A stretch of 64,000 nucleotides of DNA, from contig NZ_QSUU01000007.1 of assembly GCF_003439125.1 (NCBI RefSeq), forward strand, positions 26,110 through 90,109. The letters are read 5' to 3'. The notes beneath the pieces were generated by a model that saw nothing but the letters and a program-made list of their open reading frames with translations, ran no database searches and was not told the DNA's origin. This DNA comes from Collinsella sp. OM04-5 (GTDB lineage Bacteria > Actinomycetota > Coriobacteriia > Coriobacteriales > Coriobacteriaceae). Position 1 is the stretch's first letter; each line of letters begins with the position of its first letter. Of this stretch, positions 56,998-64,000 are shown piece after piece. The position numbers and the translations under genes are program-made.

Positions 56998-57623
56998 GGC
57001 TCATTGTTGTCGACGACGACCGCTTGGTGGTCGATTCGCTCAAGATTATCCTGGGCGCCCAGCCGCAGATCGAGGTGGTGGGCACCGGCGCCAATGGCGA
57101 CGACGCGGTCGCGCTCTACGCCGAGCACGCGCCCGACATCGCGCTGCTCGACATCCAGATGCCGGGACGTGACGGACTTTCGGCGGCACGCAAAATCCTT
57201 GAGCGCGACCCTGCGGCGCGCGTGGTGTTTCTGACGACATTCTCGGATGACGAGTACATTGTGTCGGCGCTCAAACTGGGCGCCCGCGGCTACCTGATTA
57301 AAACCGATGTCGCCGCCATTCCTCCGGCGTTGGCGCAGGTCATGAGCGGCAAACGCGTGCTCGAGGGTAAGGCGATCGAAGATGTTGACTTTGACGGGAT
57401 GGGCAACAAGACGGGCGCGCCCCACCGGCCCGCGGCCTTTGCCGGTCTGACCGACCGCGAGTTCGAAGTCGCCGAGCTCATCGCCCGCGGTCTCGATAAC
57501 AAGGAAATCGCCGCCACCGCCTATATGGGCGAAGGCACGGTGCGCAACCACATCAGCTCGATCCTTGCAAAGATGGGCCTGCGCAACCGCACGCAGATCG
57601 CCATCGCCTACCTGCGAGGGTAA
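56994..57623 (+). CDS. NarL/FixJ-family response regulator
   Basis: 209 residues. The receiver domain has the acidic pocket VVDDDR and the phosphorylated Asp53 (LLDIQMPG); the C-terminal LuxR-type HTH is LTDREFEVAELIARGLDNKE...TVRNHISSILAKMGLRNRTQ. It is translationally coupled to the kinase. Its likely target is the divergent ABC-2 exporter operon. Confidence 0.93.
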   Translation: MRLIVVDDDRLVVDSLKIILGAQPQIEVVGTGANGDDAVALYAEHAPDIALLDIQMPGRDGLSAARKILERDPAARVVFLTTFSDDEYIVSALKLGARGYLIKTDVAAIPPALAQVMSGKRVLEGKAIEDVDFDGMGNKTGAPHRPAAFAGLTDREFEVAELIARGLDNKEIAATAYMGEGTVRNHISSILAKMGLRNRTQIAIAYLRG

Positions 57624-57660
57624 TTACCCAACGGTCAACCGCCCCGGCACAGCAAAATGG

Positions 57661-57840
57661 CTGTAACCGATTTAATGCCATTTCAAAACTATGCCGGATT
57701 ACTACGATGAATCGCCCGCCTTCGACCACGGCAAATTGCACGCTTCCAAAACCGCAGGTAGAACGCTTGCGATATTTAGAAAAATGCAGTCATGGTCGGG
57801 AATGTCGAGTTCATCGTAGTAAACCGGCATAGTTTTGTTC
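57661..57840. repeat. Palindromic mosaic element E1
   Basis: The outer arms 57685-57711 and 57810-57836 are inverse copies over 27 bases with one mismatch, beginning AAAACTATGCCGG and continuing TTACTACGATGAA. The interior holds ACCGCAGGTAGAACGCTTGC, whose reverse complement recurs in E2 and E3. The 24 bases before the left arm (GGCTGTAACCGAT...TGCCATTTC) recur before E3. Confidence 0.8.
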
Positions 57841-57879
57841 GGGCGGCCCTGCGCGAGTGCCTCCGCAAGCCTTGCGAGA

Positions 57880-58150
57880 CCAAAATGATCTGCTTTCTTC
57901 CGCCCGCGGAGATCGGCTGACGGCGCCCGCCACGAAGTGGGCCCATCTACTACGTTTGACCCGATACCCCTGACCATAGCCGCGTTTCATGAAAAATCGC
58001 AGGCGTTCTACCTGCGGTTTTCATTTCACATTACTTGCCGTGGTCGAGGGCTGCCGCCTAAACATAGTAGATGGGCCCATTTCGTGGCAGACGGGTCACG
58101 CGGCAGCCCTCGCAAGGCAAAAATGATCCGTTTCCCTCTGTCCACGGGAG
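57880..58150. repeat. Palindromic mosaic element E2
   Basis: Outer arms 57929-57957 and 58060-58088 match over 29 bases with two mismatches (GCCACGAAGTGGGCCCATCT...). The interior carries GCAGGCGTTCTACCTGCGGT. Both flanks carry related blocks, CAAAATGATCTGCTTTC and CAAAAATGATCCGTTTCC, each followed by a GGAGATC. Confidence 0.8.
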
Positions 58151-58345
58151 ATCAAAGGCTGTTACTGATATGGTGCCATTTCAAAACTATGCCGGTTTAC
58201 GGGGCTAAAGTCGGAGCCCTCATCCATACCCCCTATTTTTGAAAAACAGCAAGCAGTCTACCTGCGGTTTTATTATCTTGGTTTTCGATATGGTCGGAGG
58301 TTCGCTATCCAGCCCCGTAATCCGGCATAGTTTTGTTCGCGACGG
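58151..58345. repeat. Palindromic mosaic element E3
   Basis: Outer arms 58183-58206 and 58311-58334 match over 24 bases with one mismatch (AAAACTATGCCGG then TTTACGGGGCT). The interior has GCAAGCAGTCTACCTGCGGT. The right end CCGGCATAGTTTTGTTCG is shared with E1. E1-E3 together fill the 798-base gap between the response regulator and the Ech operon, which has no gene I can support. Confidence 0.8.
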
Positions 58346-58366
58346 CCCAACCGCGCGTTTAAGCGC

Positions 58367-58400
58367 GGGGCCGGCGGGGCATTTTTGCCCCGCCGGCCCC
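58367..58400 (-). terminator. Terminator of the Ech operon
   Basis: GGGGCCGGCGGGGC pairs perfectly with GCCCCGCCGGCCCC around ATTTTT. On the minus strand it lies 22 bases after the echF-like stop. Confidence 0.75.
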
Positions 58401-58421
58401 TATTCCAGTTCTACTCCTGCG

Positions 58422-58763
58422 CTACTCCGGCTTAGTTTCTACCGTGGGAGTCTTGTCCGCCGCAACTGGAGTGCGGGCGGTGTCCATGCTCAGGCAGTGT
58501 TTAGGGCAGCTTTCGATGCACTCGCCGCACACCACGCAAGCATACGGGTCGATCGACCACGTTCCGCCCTTGCGATCGACCGCGAGCGCGCCCGCCGGGC
58601 AACGCCGCGCGCACATGCCGCAGCAGATGCACACGTCCATGTCATTGACGATATGCCCGCGCAAGCGCTCGGGCGCCGTCAGCTTCTCCTGCGGATAGCA
58701 CACCGTGACCGGCTGCTTGACCATAGAACCCAAGGCCATCTTGGCAAATGTCAGCAAACTCAT
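58422..58763 (-). CDS. echF: Ech hydrogenase ferredoxin-like subunit (EchF/HycF type)
   Basis: 113 residues. Two [4Fe-4S] motifs: Cys45, 48, 51 and 55, then Cys76, 79, 82 and 86. An N-terminal amphipathic helix precedes the clusters and a Pro/Thr-rich tail follows. It passes electrons from ferredoxin to the small subunit of the membrane-bound hydrogenase. It is last in the operon, 7 bases after the large subunit gene. Confidence 0.88.
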   Translation of the reverse strand: MSLLTFAKMALGSMVKQPVTVCYPQEKLTAPERLRGHIVNDMDVCICCGMCARRCPAGALAVDRKGGTWSIDPYACVVCGECIESCPKHCLSMDTARTPVAADKTPTVETKPE

Positions 58764-58770
58764 GCCGCGC

Positions 58771-59859
58771 CTACCTTTCCGTGCAGCTAATGCAGGGGTC
58801 GATGGTCAGGATAATCATGGGCACGTTGGCAATGAGCACGCCCTGCAGCGCATGCGTCAGACCCGCCAGGTTTTGCGACGTCGGCGTGCGCACGCGGAAA
58901 CGGTCCAGGTTCTTGGTGCCGTTGCCGCGCACATAGTAATACGCCTCGCCGCGCGGCTGCTCAATCACAACCTCGCCGCGCGCGCCGTCGGCCGGCGTGA
59001 GCTTGGTACGCCCACCGATACCGTCGTGCGGAATCTTGCCCACAAGCTCCTTGATGATGTCCATAGCCTGCGTGACCTCGGCGCAACGCACCTGGCAGCG
59101 GGCATAGCAGTCGCCATCGGTAGCGACAATTGGCTCAAACGCAGCCAGATCCGCATAGGCGCCGTCGCCAAACATGCGCACGTCATAGTCCACGCCCGAG
59201 GCGCGCCCGAACGGGCCGACCATCGACAGATCCAGCGCGTCCTTCTTGCTGATCACGCCCACGCCATGCAGGCGCTCGCCACAGCTGGCGTCGTCCAAAA
59301 ACGTATGCACCAGGGCCTCGTAGTCGGGACGCATGGCATCGAGCGTCTGGACAATGCCCGCCAGCTCGGAGTCCTCAATGTCGTGCTTTAGGCCGCCGAT
59401 CTCGTTAATCGACAGAATCACGCGCCCGCCGCACGTGCTCTCGAAGATCTTGAGAATCTGCTCGCGCAGGGTCCACGAACGATAGAACAGCGCCTCGAAG
59501 CCAAAGGCATCGGCAAGCAGGCCCAGCCACAGCAGGTGCGAGTGAATACGCGAGAGCTCGTGCAGAATGGTGCGGATATACTGCACACGGCCGGGCACCT
59601 CGATGTCGAGCATGCGCTCGCAGGCGCTGGCATAGCCATAGCTATGGCCCACGGCGCAGATGCCGCAGATGCGCTCGGCGATGTAGCCAAACTGGTGCAT
59701 GTCGCGCTTTTCGGTGAGCTTCTCGAGTCCGCGGTGCACAAAGCCGATCTGCGGAATTGCCTCGAGAACGCGGTCGTCATCGATCACCAGGTCCAGATGA
59801 AGCGGCTCGGGCAGCACCGGGTGCTGCGGGCCAAACGGAATAACGGAGCGATGTGCCAT
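58771..59859 (-). CDS. echE: Ech-type [NiFe] hydrogenase large subunit
   Basis: 362 residues. Both nickel motifs are intact: RICGIC (Cys65, Cys68) and the C-terminal DPCISC (Cys356, Cys359), so this is a hydrogenase and not complex I NuoD, which lacks these cysteines. The protein ends TER three residues after the last cysteine, with no extension to be cleaved; no maturation protease is therefore expected. It holds the active site that makes or uses H2. Confidence 0.93.
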   Translation of the reverse strand: MAHRSVIPFGPQHPVLPEPLHLDLVIDDDRVLEAIPQIGFVHRGLEKLTEKRDMHQFGYIAERICGICAVGHSYGYASACERMLDIEVPGRVQYIRTILHELSRIHSHLLWLGLLADAFGFEALFYRSWTLREQILKIFESTCGGRVILSINEIGGLKHDIEDSELAGIVQTLDAMRPDYEALVHTFLDDASCGERLHGVGVISKKDALDLSMVGPFGRASGVDYDVRMFGDGAYADLAAFEPIVATDGDCYARCQVRCAEVTQAMDIIKELVGKIPHDGIGGRTKLTPADGARGEVVIEQPRGEAYYYVRGNGTKNLDRFRVRTPTSQNLAGLTHALQGVLIANVPMIILTIDPCISCTER

Positions 59860-59864
59860 GGACC

Positions 59865-60584
59865 TTACGCCTCCTTTTTCTGCTTGTCGCGGACGACCTT
59901 GGCGGCAAGCGCCGCGCGGACCTTGGCCGCTTTCTCGGGATCCATGGCGGCGAGCTTTGCCTCCATCTCGGCGGCTTTAAGTGCGGCCTTGGCCGCGGCC
60001 TCGTCATGCTGAGCATCGGAGCCGGCAGCCGCAGCGGGCCGAGCGACGGCGGCGCCCGCGGCATCACCAGCGCCCGCGGCGCCCTCCCCTGCAGCAGCCG
60101 CAGCAGCGGCGGCCTTCTCGGCCGCGGCCTTGCGCGCCTTGGCCTCGGCAGCGGCACGGACCTTCATGGCTTTCTCTCGCGCAGCCTTCACCTCGGGCGT
60201 GATAACGCTCATGGGCTCGGCAGTCGAGACCTGGTAGAAAAAGCCCTTAAAGTCGATCTGCATATCGGTGATGGCAAGACCGAATAGGTCATGCGCTTCG
60301 TTTTCAAACGGGAATACCGCCGGATAGTACGAGCTGATGGACGGAATCTCCTGGTACCGATCAATTCCCTCAACCACCAGGTTCTCGATCGCATAGCTGC
60401 CGTCCTGCGCAATATGCTCCTGAGCAGCACGAACGTTGATAAACGTATAGACCAGGCGATACGATCCGTCGTCCACACAGCGCTCGGCGTGCATCTGCAC
60501 AAAGCGGGCACCGGCGCCCTTGAGCGCCTGGACATGCGACAGAAGCTCGTCGAGCCCAACGGTGGTATAGATAGCCTTTTGCAT
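59865..60584 (-). CDS. echD: Ech hydrogenase 30-kDa-type subunit (EchD/NuoC-like) with Ala-rich tail
   Basis: 239 residues. The NuoC-like domain occupies about 1-130 (YTFINVRAAQEHI; ISSYYPAVFPFENEAHDLFG). The last 105 residues are an Ala/Lys/Glu-rich, probably helical and disordered extension unlike typical EchD. It connects the catalytic subunits of the peripheral arm. Its ATG overlaps the TAA of the small subunit gene (TAATG). Confidence 0.88.
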   Translation of the reverse strand: MQKAIYTTVGLDELLSHVQALKGAGARFVQMHAERCVDDGSYRLVYTFINVRAAQEHIAQDGSYAIENLVVEGIDRYQEIPSISSYYPAVFPFENEAHDLFGLAITDMQIDFKGFFYQVSTAEPMSVITPEVKAAREKAMKVRAAAEAKARKAAAEKAAAAAAAAGEGAAGAGDAAGAAVARPAAAAGSDAQHDEAAAKAALKAAEMEAKLAAMDPEKAAKVRAALAAKVVRDKQKKEA

Positions 60585-61201
60585 TACTCGGCCTCCTTTG
60601 CAGCGACGGGCGTCTCAGCAGGTGCGTCGCCAGCAGCGGGTGCGGCGGGCTTCCCGGCAGGCGCGTCACCGGCACCGTCAGTCCCGGCCCCCGCAGCCAC
60701 AAACCCGTCCTCGCCCAGCTCAACGCCACCGTCCCAGGTAGCGGCACCGCCCACGGTAAGCGGATCGCCGCCGGCGCGCATCACGGACTCCTTCTGGTCC
60801 AGGATGCCGCACGCCTCCACGATGGCATCGATCACGGTCTCGGGGCGAATGGCGCATCCGGGCGCGTACACGTCCACGGGAATCGCGCGGTCCACGCCGC
60901 CGATCACGTTGTAGGCATCGCGGAACACGCCGCCCGAGCACGCGCAGATGCCGCAGGCCACCACGCACTTGGGCTCGAGCATCTGGTTGTAAATCTGGCG
61001 CACGACAGGCAAGTTCTGAGCGTTGACCGAGCCCGTCACCAAAAAGATGTCCGCATGCTTGGGGTTGCCGGTATTGACCACGCCAAAGCGCTCCGCATCG
61101 AACAGCGGCGTGAGCGAGGCCAGCACCTCGATATCGCATCCGTTGCAGCTCGAGCCGTCGTAATGAATAACCCACGGCGAGCGCGACATTTTATGATCCA
61201 T
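60584..61201 (-). CDS. echC: Ech-type hydrogenase small subunit (EchC/NuoB-like)
   Basis: 205 residues. The ligands of the proximal [4Fe-4S] cluster are Cys19 and Cys22 (SCNGCDIE), Cys86 (GICACSGG) and Cys116 (PGCAIRPE). A Pro/Ala-rich tail of about 50 residues follows. It links the ferredoxin-like subunit to the nickel site. GGAGG lies eight bases before the ATG. It is 12 bases after the fused membrane subunit gene. Confidence 0.93.
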   Translation of the reverse strand: MDHKMSRSPWVIHYDGSSCNGCDIEVLASLTPLFDAERFGVVNTGNPKHADIFLVTGSVNAQNLPVVRQIYNQMLEPKCVVACGICACSGGVFRDAYNVIGGVDRAIPVDVYAPGCAIRPETVIDAIVEACGILDQKESVMRAGGDPLTVGGAATWDGGVELGEDGFVAAGAGTDGAGDAPAGKPAAPAAGDAPAETPVAAKEAE

Positions 61202-61213
61202 GGATGCCGCCTC

Positions 61214-64000
61214 CTAAATAAACACGTCGACGAGGATGGGCATAAGGTTGAGCAGGCCAAACACCAGCGCCACGCCCCAGCCGAGCTTAAAGCAGCTGCG
61301 CCAGGTGCTGCGTGCGAAGGTGTTGTCGATCAGCACCTCGACAAAATACGTCGCGGCCATCACGACCAGGGCTACGACCCAGCTCACCGGGTTGTCCCAA
61401 ACAAAGAACATGCCCACCCACATCAAAAACAGCACGGTCTCGCACCAGTGCATAAGGGTCATCTTGGCCAGCGTGCCGCCGCTCATCTCGGTGGCGACGC
61501 CCTGGACAATCTCCTGATGCGCGTGATGCGAGTACGAAAGGTCAAACGGCGACTTGCGTAGCTTGATGGTGAGCACCGCAAGCAGCGCCAGGAAAATGGG
61601 CGCACTGTACACGATGATGGGCGCCGACTGCCCGGTCACGGCGATGGAATCGAAGCTATCGGTGGCGAGATACAGGCCCACGCTCATCAGCAGAACGGCG
61701 GGCTCGTAGCTCATAACCTGCAGCAGCTCGCGATCGGCGCCGACCTGCGCAAACGGGCTTTGCGTCGAGGCGGACGCCAGCACCACAAAGATCGCGGCGA
61801 GCGTCACCATAAAAGCGCACAGCAGCGTGTTGGAGCCCGACACAAAGATGCCGCCGCCCACGACGGTAAAGATGAGCGCGCACGCCATATAGGTATCGTC
61901 CATGGTGTTTACGCTGGCAGGGGCCTTGCGCAGCAGCTTGGCAACGTCGTAGAAGGGCTGCAGCAGGCGCGGGCCCACGCGGCCCTGCATGCGAGCCGAA
62001 AGTTTGCGGTCGATGCCGTCGATCAAGCCGCCCGCAAGCGGCGCCAGCAAGGCAAACGCCACGGTGCCAATAAAGATGCCCACGACGCCCGAACCTTCGA
62101 AATACTTGCCGCGCAGCACCGAGGGCGCGCTCATGGCAAGCCGCTCGGGCCCAATCCATGCGCAACACAGCAGCGCAAACAAGATAATGCTGCAGCATAC
62201 GACGCTACCCGCGGGGCCAATACGCTTCTCGCCAAGGGCGTCCTCCGAGTACCAATTGCGCTTTTCGGCCTTCACCTCGTGTCCCATCGAGCCGCGGAAA
62301 TGGCGATATTTGTCGGTTCCCACGCCCGAAAGGTACACGTTGACGTGCGGTTTGTTGCTCACGCGGAATGACGTCAGCAGCACCACGGCGATAAAAGCCA
62401 CGATAACCACCATCAGATACATGGCGTCCTTGCCAATAACGTACGGCACGCGGCCAAACACCATGGCCAAGTAAGGCGACACCAGACCGCTCGAGATAAC
62501 CGGAAACGCCACGCAGCACAGAATCAGCAGCGCGGCGATGGTGTTGAGGGCCATCCATTCGGTCTTATGGACATTGACCTCAACGTTTTGAGCCGTGGGG
62601 TCGACGCCCGAAAGCTTGGCAAGCCACTTGCCCCAGAAGTAAAACGTCGCGGCCGAGCCAAAGGCAAGCACCATGATCATGAGCACGTTGCCGGTCTGCG
62701 CAAACGCCACCAGGGCGCCCCACTTGGACACGAGCATGCCAAACGGCGCCACAAACATGCCCATAATGCCCAGCATCATCAGACGCGTCAGGTGCGGCAT
62801 GCGGCTGAACATGCCGTCCATGTCCTCGATATTGCGGCTGCCGATATGATGCTCGGCCGTGCCCACGCACAGGAACAGCAGCGACTTGGCCACCGTGTGG
62901 AACAAGATCAGGAAGATGGCCGCCCATACGGCCTCGGGCGCGCCGACACCCAAGCAGGCACTGATGAGGCCCAAGTTGGAAATGGTGGAGTACGCGAGCA
63001 CGCGTTTGGCGTTGCTCTGCGAGATGGCCATGAGTGCAGCGAGCAAAAACGTGATGGCACCCACACTCGTGACCATAAAGCCGGTCACGGGGTAGATGGC
63101 ATAGAGTGGGCTCAGCTTGACCATCAGGAACACGCCGGCTTTGACCATGGTTGACGAGTGCAGCAGGGCGCTCGTGGGAGTGGGTGCAACCATGGCACCC
63201 AACAGCCAAGTGTGGAACGGCATCTGTGCGGCCTTGGTGAGCGCGGCGAGCGACAACAGGATGACCGGCATCACCAGCAGCGCGGACTGCGCGGTTCCGG
63301 TGCCGGAAAGCTCGATCATGCCCGAGATGGTCAGCGGCATGCCGTTAACGTGCAGATACATAAGTCCGGCCAAAAAAGCGATGCCGCCCAGCATGTTGAG
63401 GATGATTTGGGTAAAGGCGTTCTTGATGGCCTCGGGCGTACGCGTATAGCCAATCATAAGGAACGAACACACGGTGGTGATTTCCCAGCCGCAGAACAGC
63501 CACTCAAGGTTGTCGCTCGTCACGATGACGAACATGGCCGAGAGGAACAGGAACATGAGCGCCAGGAACTGCGGGCGACGGTCGGGCGCGGTCTGCCCGC
63601 GCAGCGCGGCCTCGTGCTCGTCATGGGCCTGGAAGTCCTTCATGTAGCCCAGGGCATACAAGCAGATTAGACTGCCAACGATGCCGACGGCGAGGACCAT
63701 GATCACGCTCATGTAGTCCAGGTAGAGTGGCGTTGCCGTGACGGCTTCGGCCGCGGGCAGCGTCATGGCTGCAAAGGCGAGCGAGCCCACCAGCTGGACT
63801 ATGCCGAGCACCGTGGTGAGCGCGTTCCTATATTTGTACGCGTTGTACAGGATGACAGCGCACAGGATGACGTCGATAACGGAACTGATGATCGAGAGCA
63901 CATGCGAGGTGCCGGGGGCAACCTCAAAGCTCTGCGGACCCGTGCCAAAAAACATGACGGCGACTACAACCGTCACCGCCATAATGATGCCAGAGCCTAC
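61214..64000 (-). CDS. Fused EchA (NuoL/HyfB-like) and EchB (NuoH/HyfD-like) membrane subunit, partial
   Basis: At least 928 residues; the frame stays open to the window edge, so the start lies outside. Counting from the first Met in the window (63982), residues 1-540 form an antiporter-like ion pump with NLEWLFCGWE, Lys250 in LTKAAQMPFHTWLLGAM and SALLHSSTMVKAGVFL. Residues 635-922 form a NuoH-like subunit with RKLSARMQGRVGPRLLQPFY. These are separate genes (echA, echB) in known Ech operons. No stop or frameshift separates the halves; a soluble linker lies at about 540-600. Order A-B-C-D-E-F is otherwise the Ech order. Confidence 0.9.
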   Translation of the reverse strand, partial: VGSGIIMAVTVVVAVMFFGTGPQSFEVAPGTSHVLSIISSVIDVILCAVILYNAYKYRNALTTVLGIVQLVGSLAFAAMTLPAAEAVTATPLYLDYMSVIMVLAVGIVGSLICLYALGYMKDFQAHDEHEAALRGQTAPDRRPQFLALMFLFLSAMFVIVTSDNLEWLFCGWEITTVCSFLMIGYTRTPEAIKNAFTQIILNMLGGIAFLAGLMYLHVNGMPLTISGMIELSGTGTAQSALLVMPVILLSLAALTKAAQMPFHTWLLGAMVAPTPTSALLHSSTMVKAGVFLMVKLSPLYAIYPVTGFMVTSVGAITFLLAALMAISQSNAKRVLAYSTISNLGLISACLGVGAPEAVWAAIFLILFHTVAKSLLFLCVGTAEHHIGSRNIEDMDGMFSRMPHLTRLMMLGIMGMFVAPFGMLVSKWGALVAFAQTGNVLMIMVLAFGSAATFYFWGKWLAKLSGVDPTAQNVEVNVHKTEWMALNTIAALLILCCVAFPVISSGLVSPYLAMVFGRVPYVIGKDAMYLMVVIVAFIAVVLLTSFRVSNKPHVNVYLSGVGTDKYRHFRGSMGHEVKAEKRNWYSEDALGEKRIGPAGSVVCCSIILFALLCCAWIGPERLAMSAPSVLRGKYFEGSGVVGIFIGTVAFALLAPLAGGLIDGIDRKLSARMQGRVGPRLLQPFYDVAKLLRKAPASVNTMDDTYMACALIFTVVGGGIFVSGSNTLLCAFMVTLAAIFVVLASASTQSPFAQVGADRELLQVMSYEPAVLLMSVGLYLATDSFDSIAVTGQSAPIIVYSAPIFLALLAVLTIKLRKSPFDLSYSHHAHQEIVQGVATEMSGGTLAKMTLMHWCETVLFLMWVGMFFVWDNPVSWVVALVVMAATYFVEVLIDNTFARSTWRSCFKLGWGVALVFGLLNLMPILVDVFI

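Noticed and set aside
57661..58345. Retron or CRISPR-like array
   Set aside because: Inverted arms around a core recall retron RNA, but no reverse transcriptase is near. Unit spacing and sequence are too irregular for a CRISPR array and no cas gene is present.
58771..59859. Complex I NuoD
   Set aside because: The two CxxC nickel motifs are intact, which complex I NuoD lacks, and the gene order is that of Ech.

Overview
The window is high-GC, gene-dense bacterial DNA. Gene content and style point to Collinsella or a close relative (Coriobacteriia, Actinomycetota, a gut anaerobe). This is inference: the window has no rRNA or other marker gene. The clues are an Ech-type group 4 [NiFe] hydrogenase with hyp maturation genes and NikR, PTS and 6-phospho-beta-glucosidase genes, luxS, and very many palindromic intergenic repeats. 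I see no tRNA, rRNA, CRISPR array or prophage.

Layout. 0-4 kb is scarred: a decayed IS3-type element is cut by a second IS3-family element (449-1754), whose terminal repeat supplies the stop codon of a neighbouring membrane-protein gene, next to a 5'-truncated GHKL kinase. 4.1-11.3 kb carries a degenerate UDG-like protein, thioredoxin, and a small protein-nikR-hypF-hypC-hypD-hypE run. 11.2-17.8 kb is a PTS/beta-glucoside block (HPr, 6-phospho-beta-glucosidase, IIA, IIC, IIB, PRD regulator) bounded by two copies of the last 57 bases of hypE. 17.9-34 kb holds gph, a lipoprotein, crr, an RpiR regulator, a Fic protein, pyrE, mgtA, an AAA/DUF4143 ATPase, a second 6-phospho-beta-glucosidase, a DUF4867 protein, luxS, a nucleoside hydrolase and ribokinase. 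34-46 kb has an OatA-like acyltransferase, an Nramp-like transporter paired with an MgtE-like protein, a deacetylase-like protein lacking its metal histidines, PRC-barrel and YtxH proteins, a CNNM/CorC protein and a hemolysin III homologue. 46-57.6 kb has a hydrolase, a DUF362 ferredoxin protein, an FtsX-type ABC pair, an ABC-2 operon and a divergent two-component system. 57.6-58.4 kb is a gene-free cluster of three related palindromic elements. 58.4 kb to the right edge is the Ech operon on the minus strand, with the EchA-like and EchB-like membrane subunits fused in one protein that runs off the window.

How the parts fit. NikR and HypF/C/D/E plausibly serve the Ech enzyme about 50 kb away, which would oxidise reduced ferredoxin, evolve H2 and pump ions. 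The PTS block, stand-alone IIA-Glc, RpiR regulator and second GH1 enzyme form a beta-glucoside uptake network. MgtA, MgtE-like/Nramp-like and CNNM proteins concentrate divalent-cation transport here.

The least expected material is intergenic: a repeated 169-170 bp element with a predicted three-way-junction fold and compensatory changes between two copies, placed just after the stop codons of two unrelated genes; accessory genes (PTS block, Fic, AAA ATPase) each flanked by direct repeats with no recombinase nearby; and several families of long perfect palindromes.
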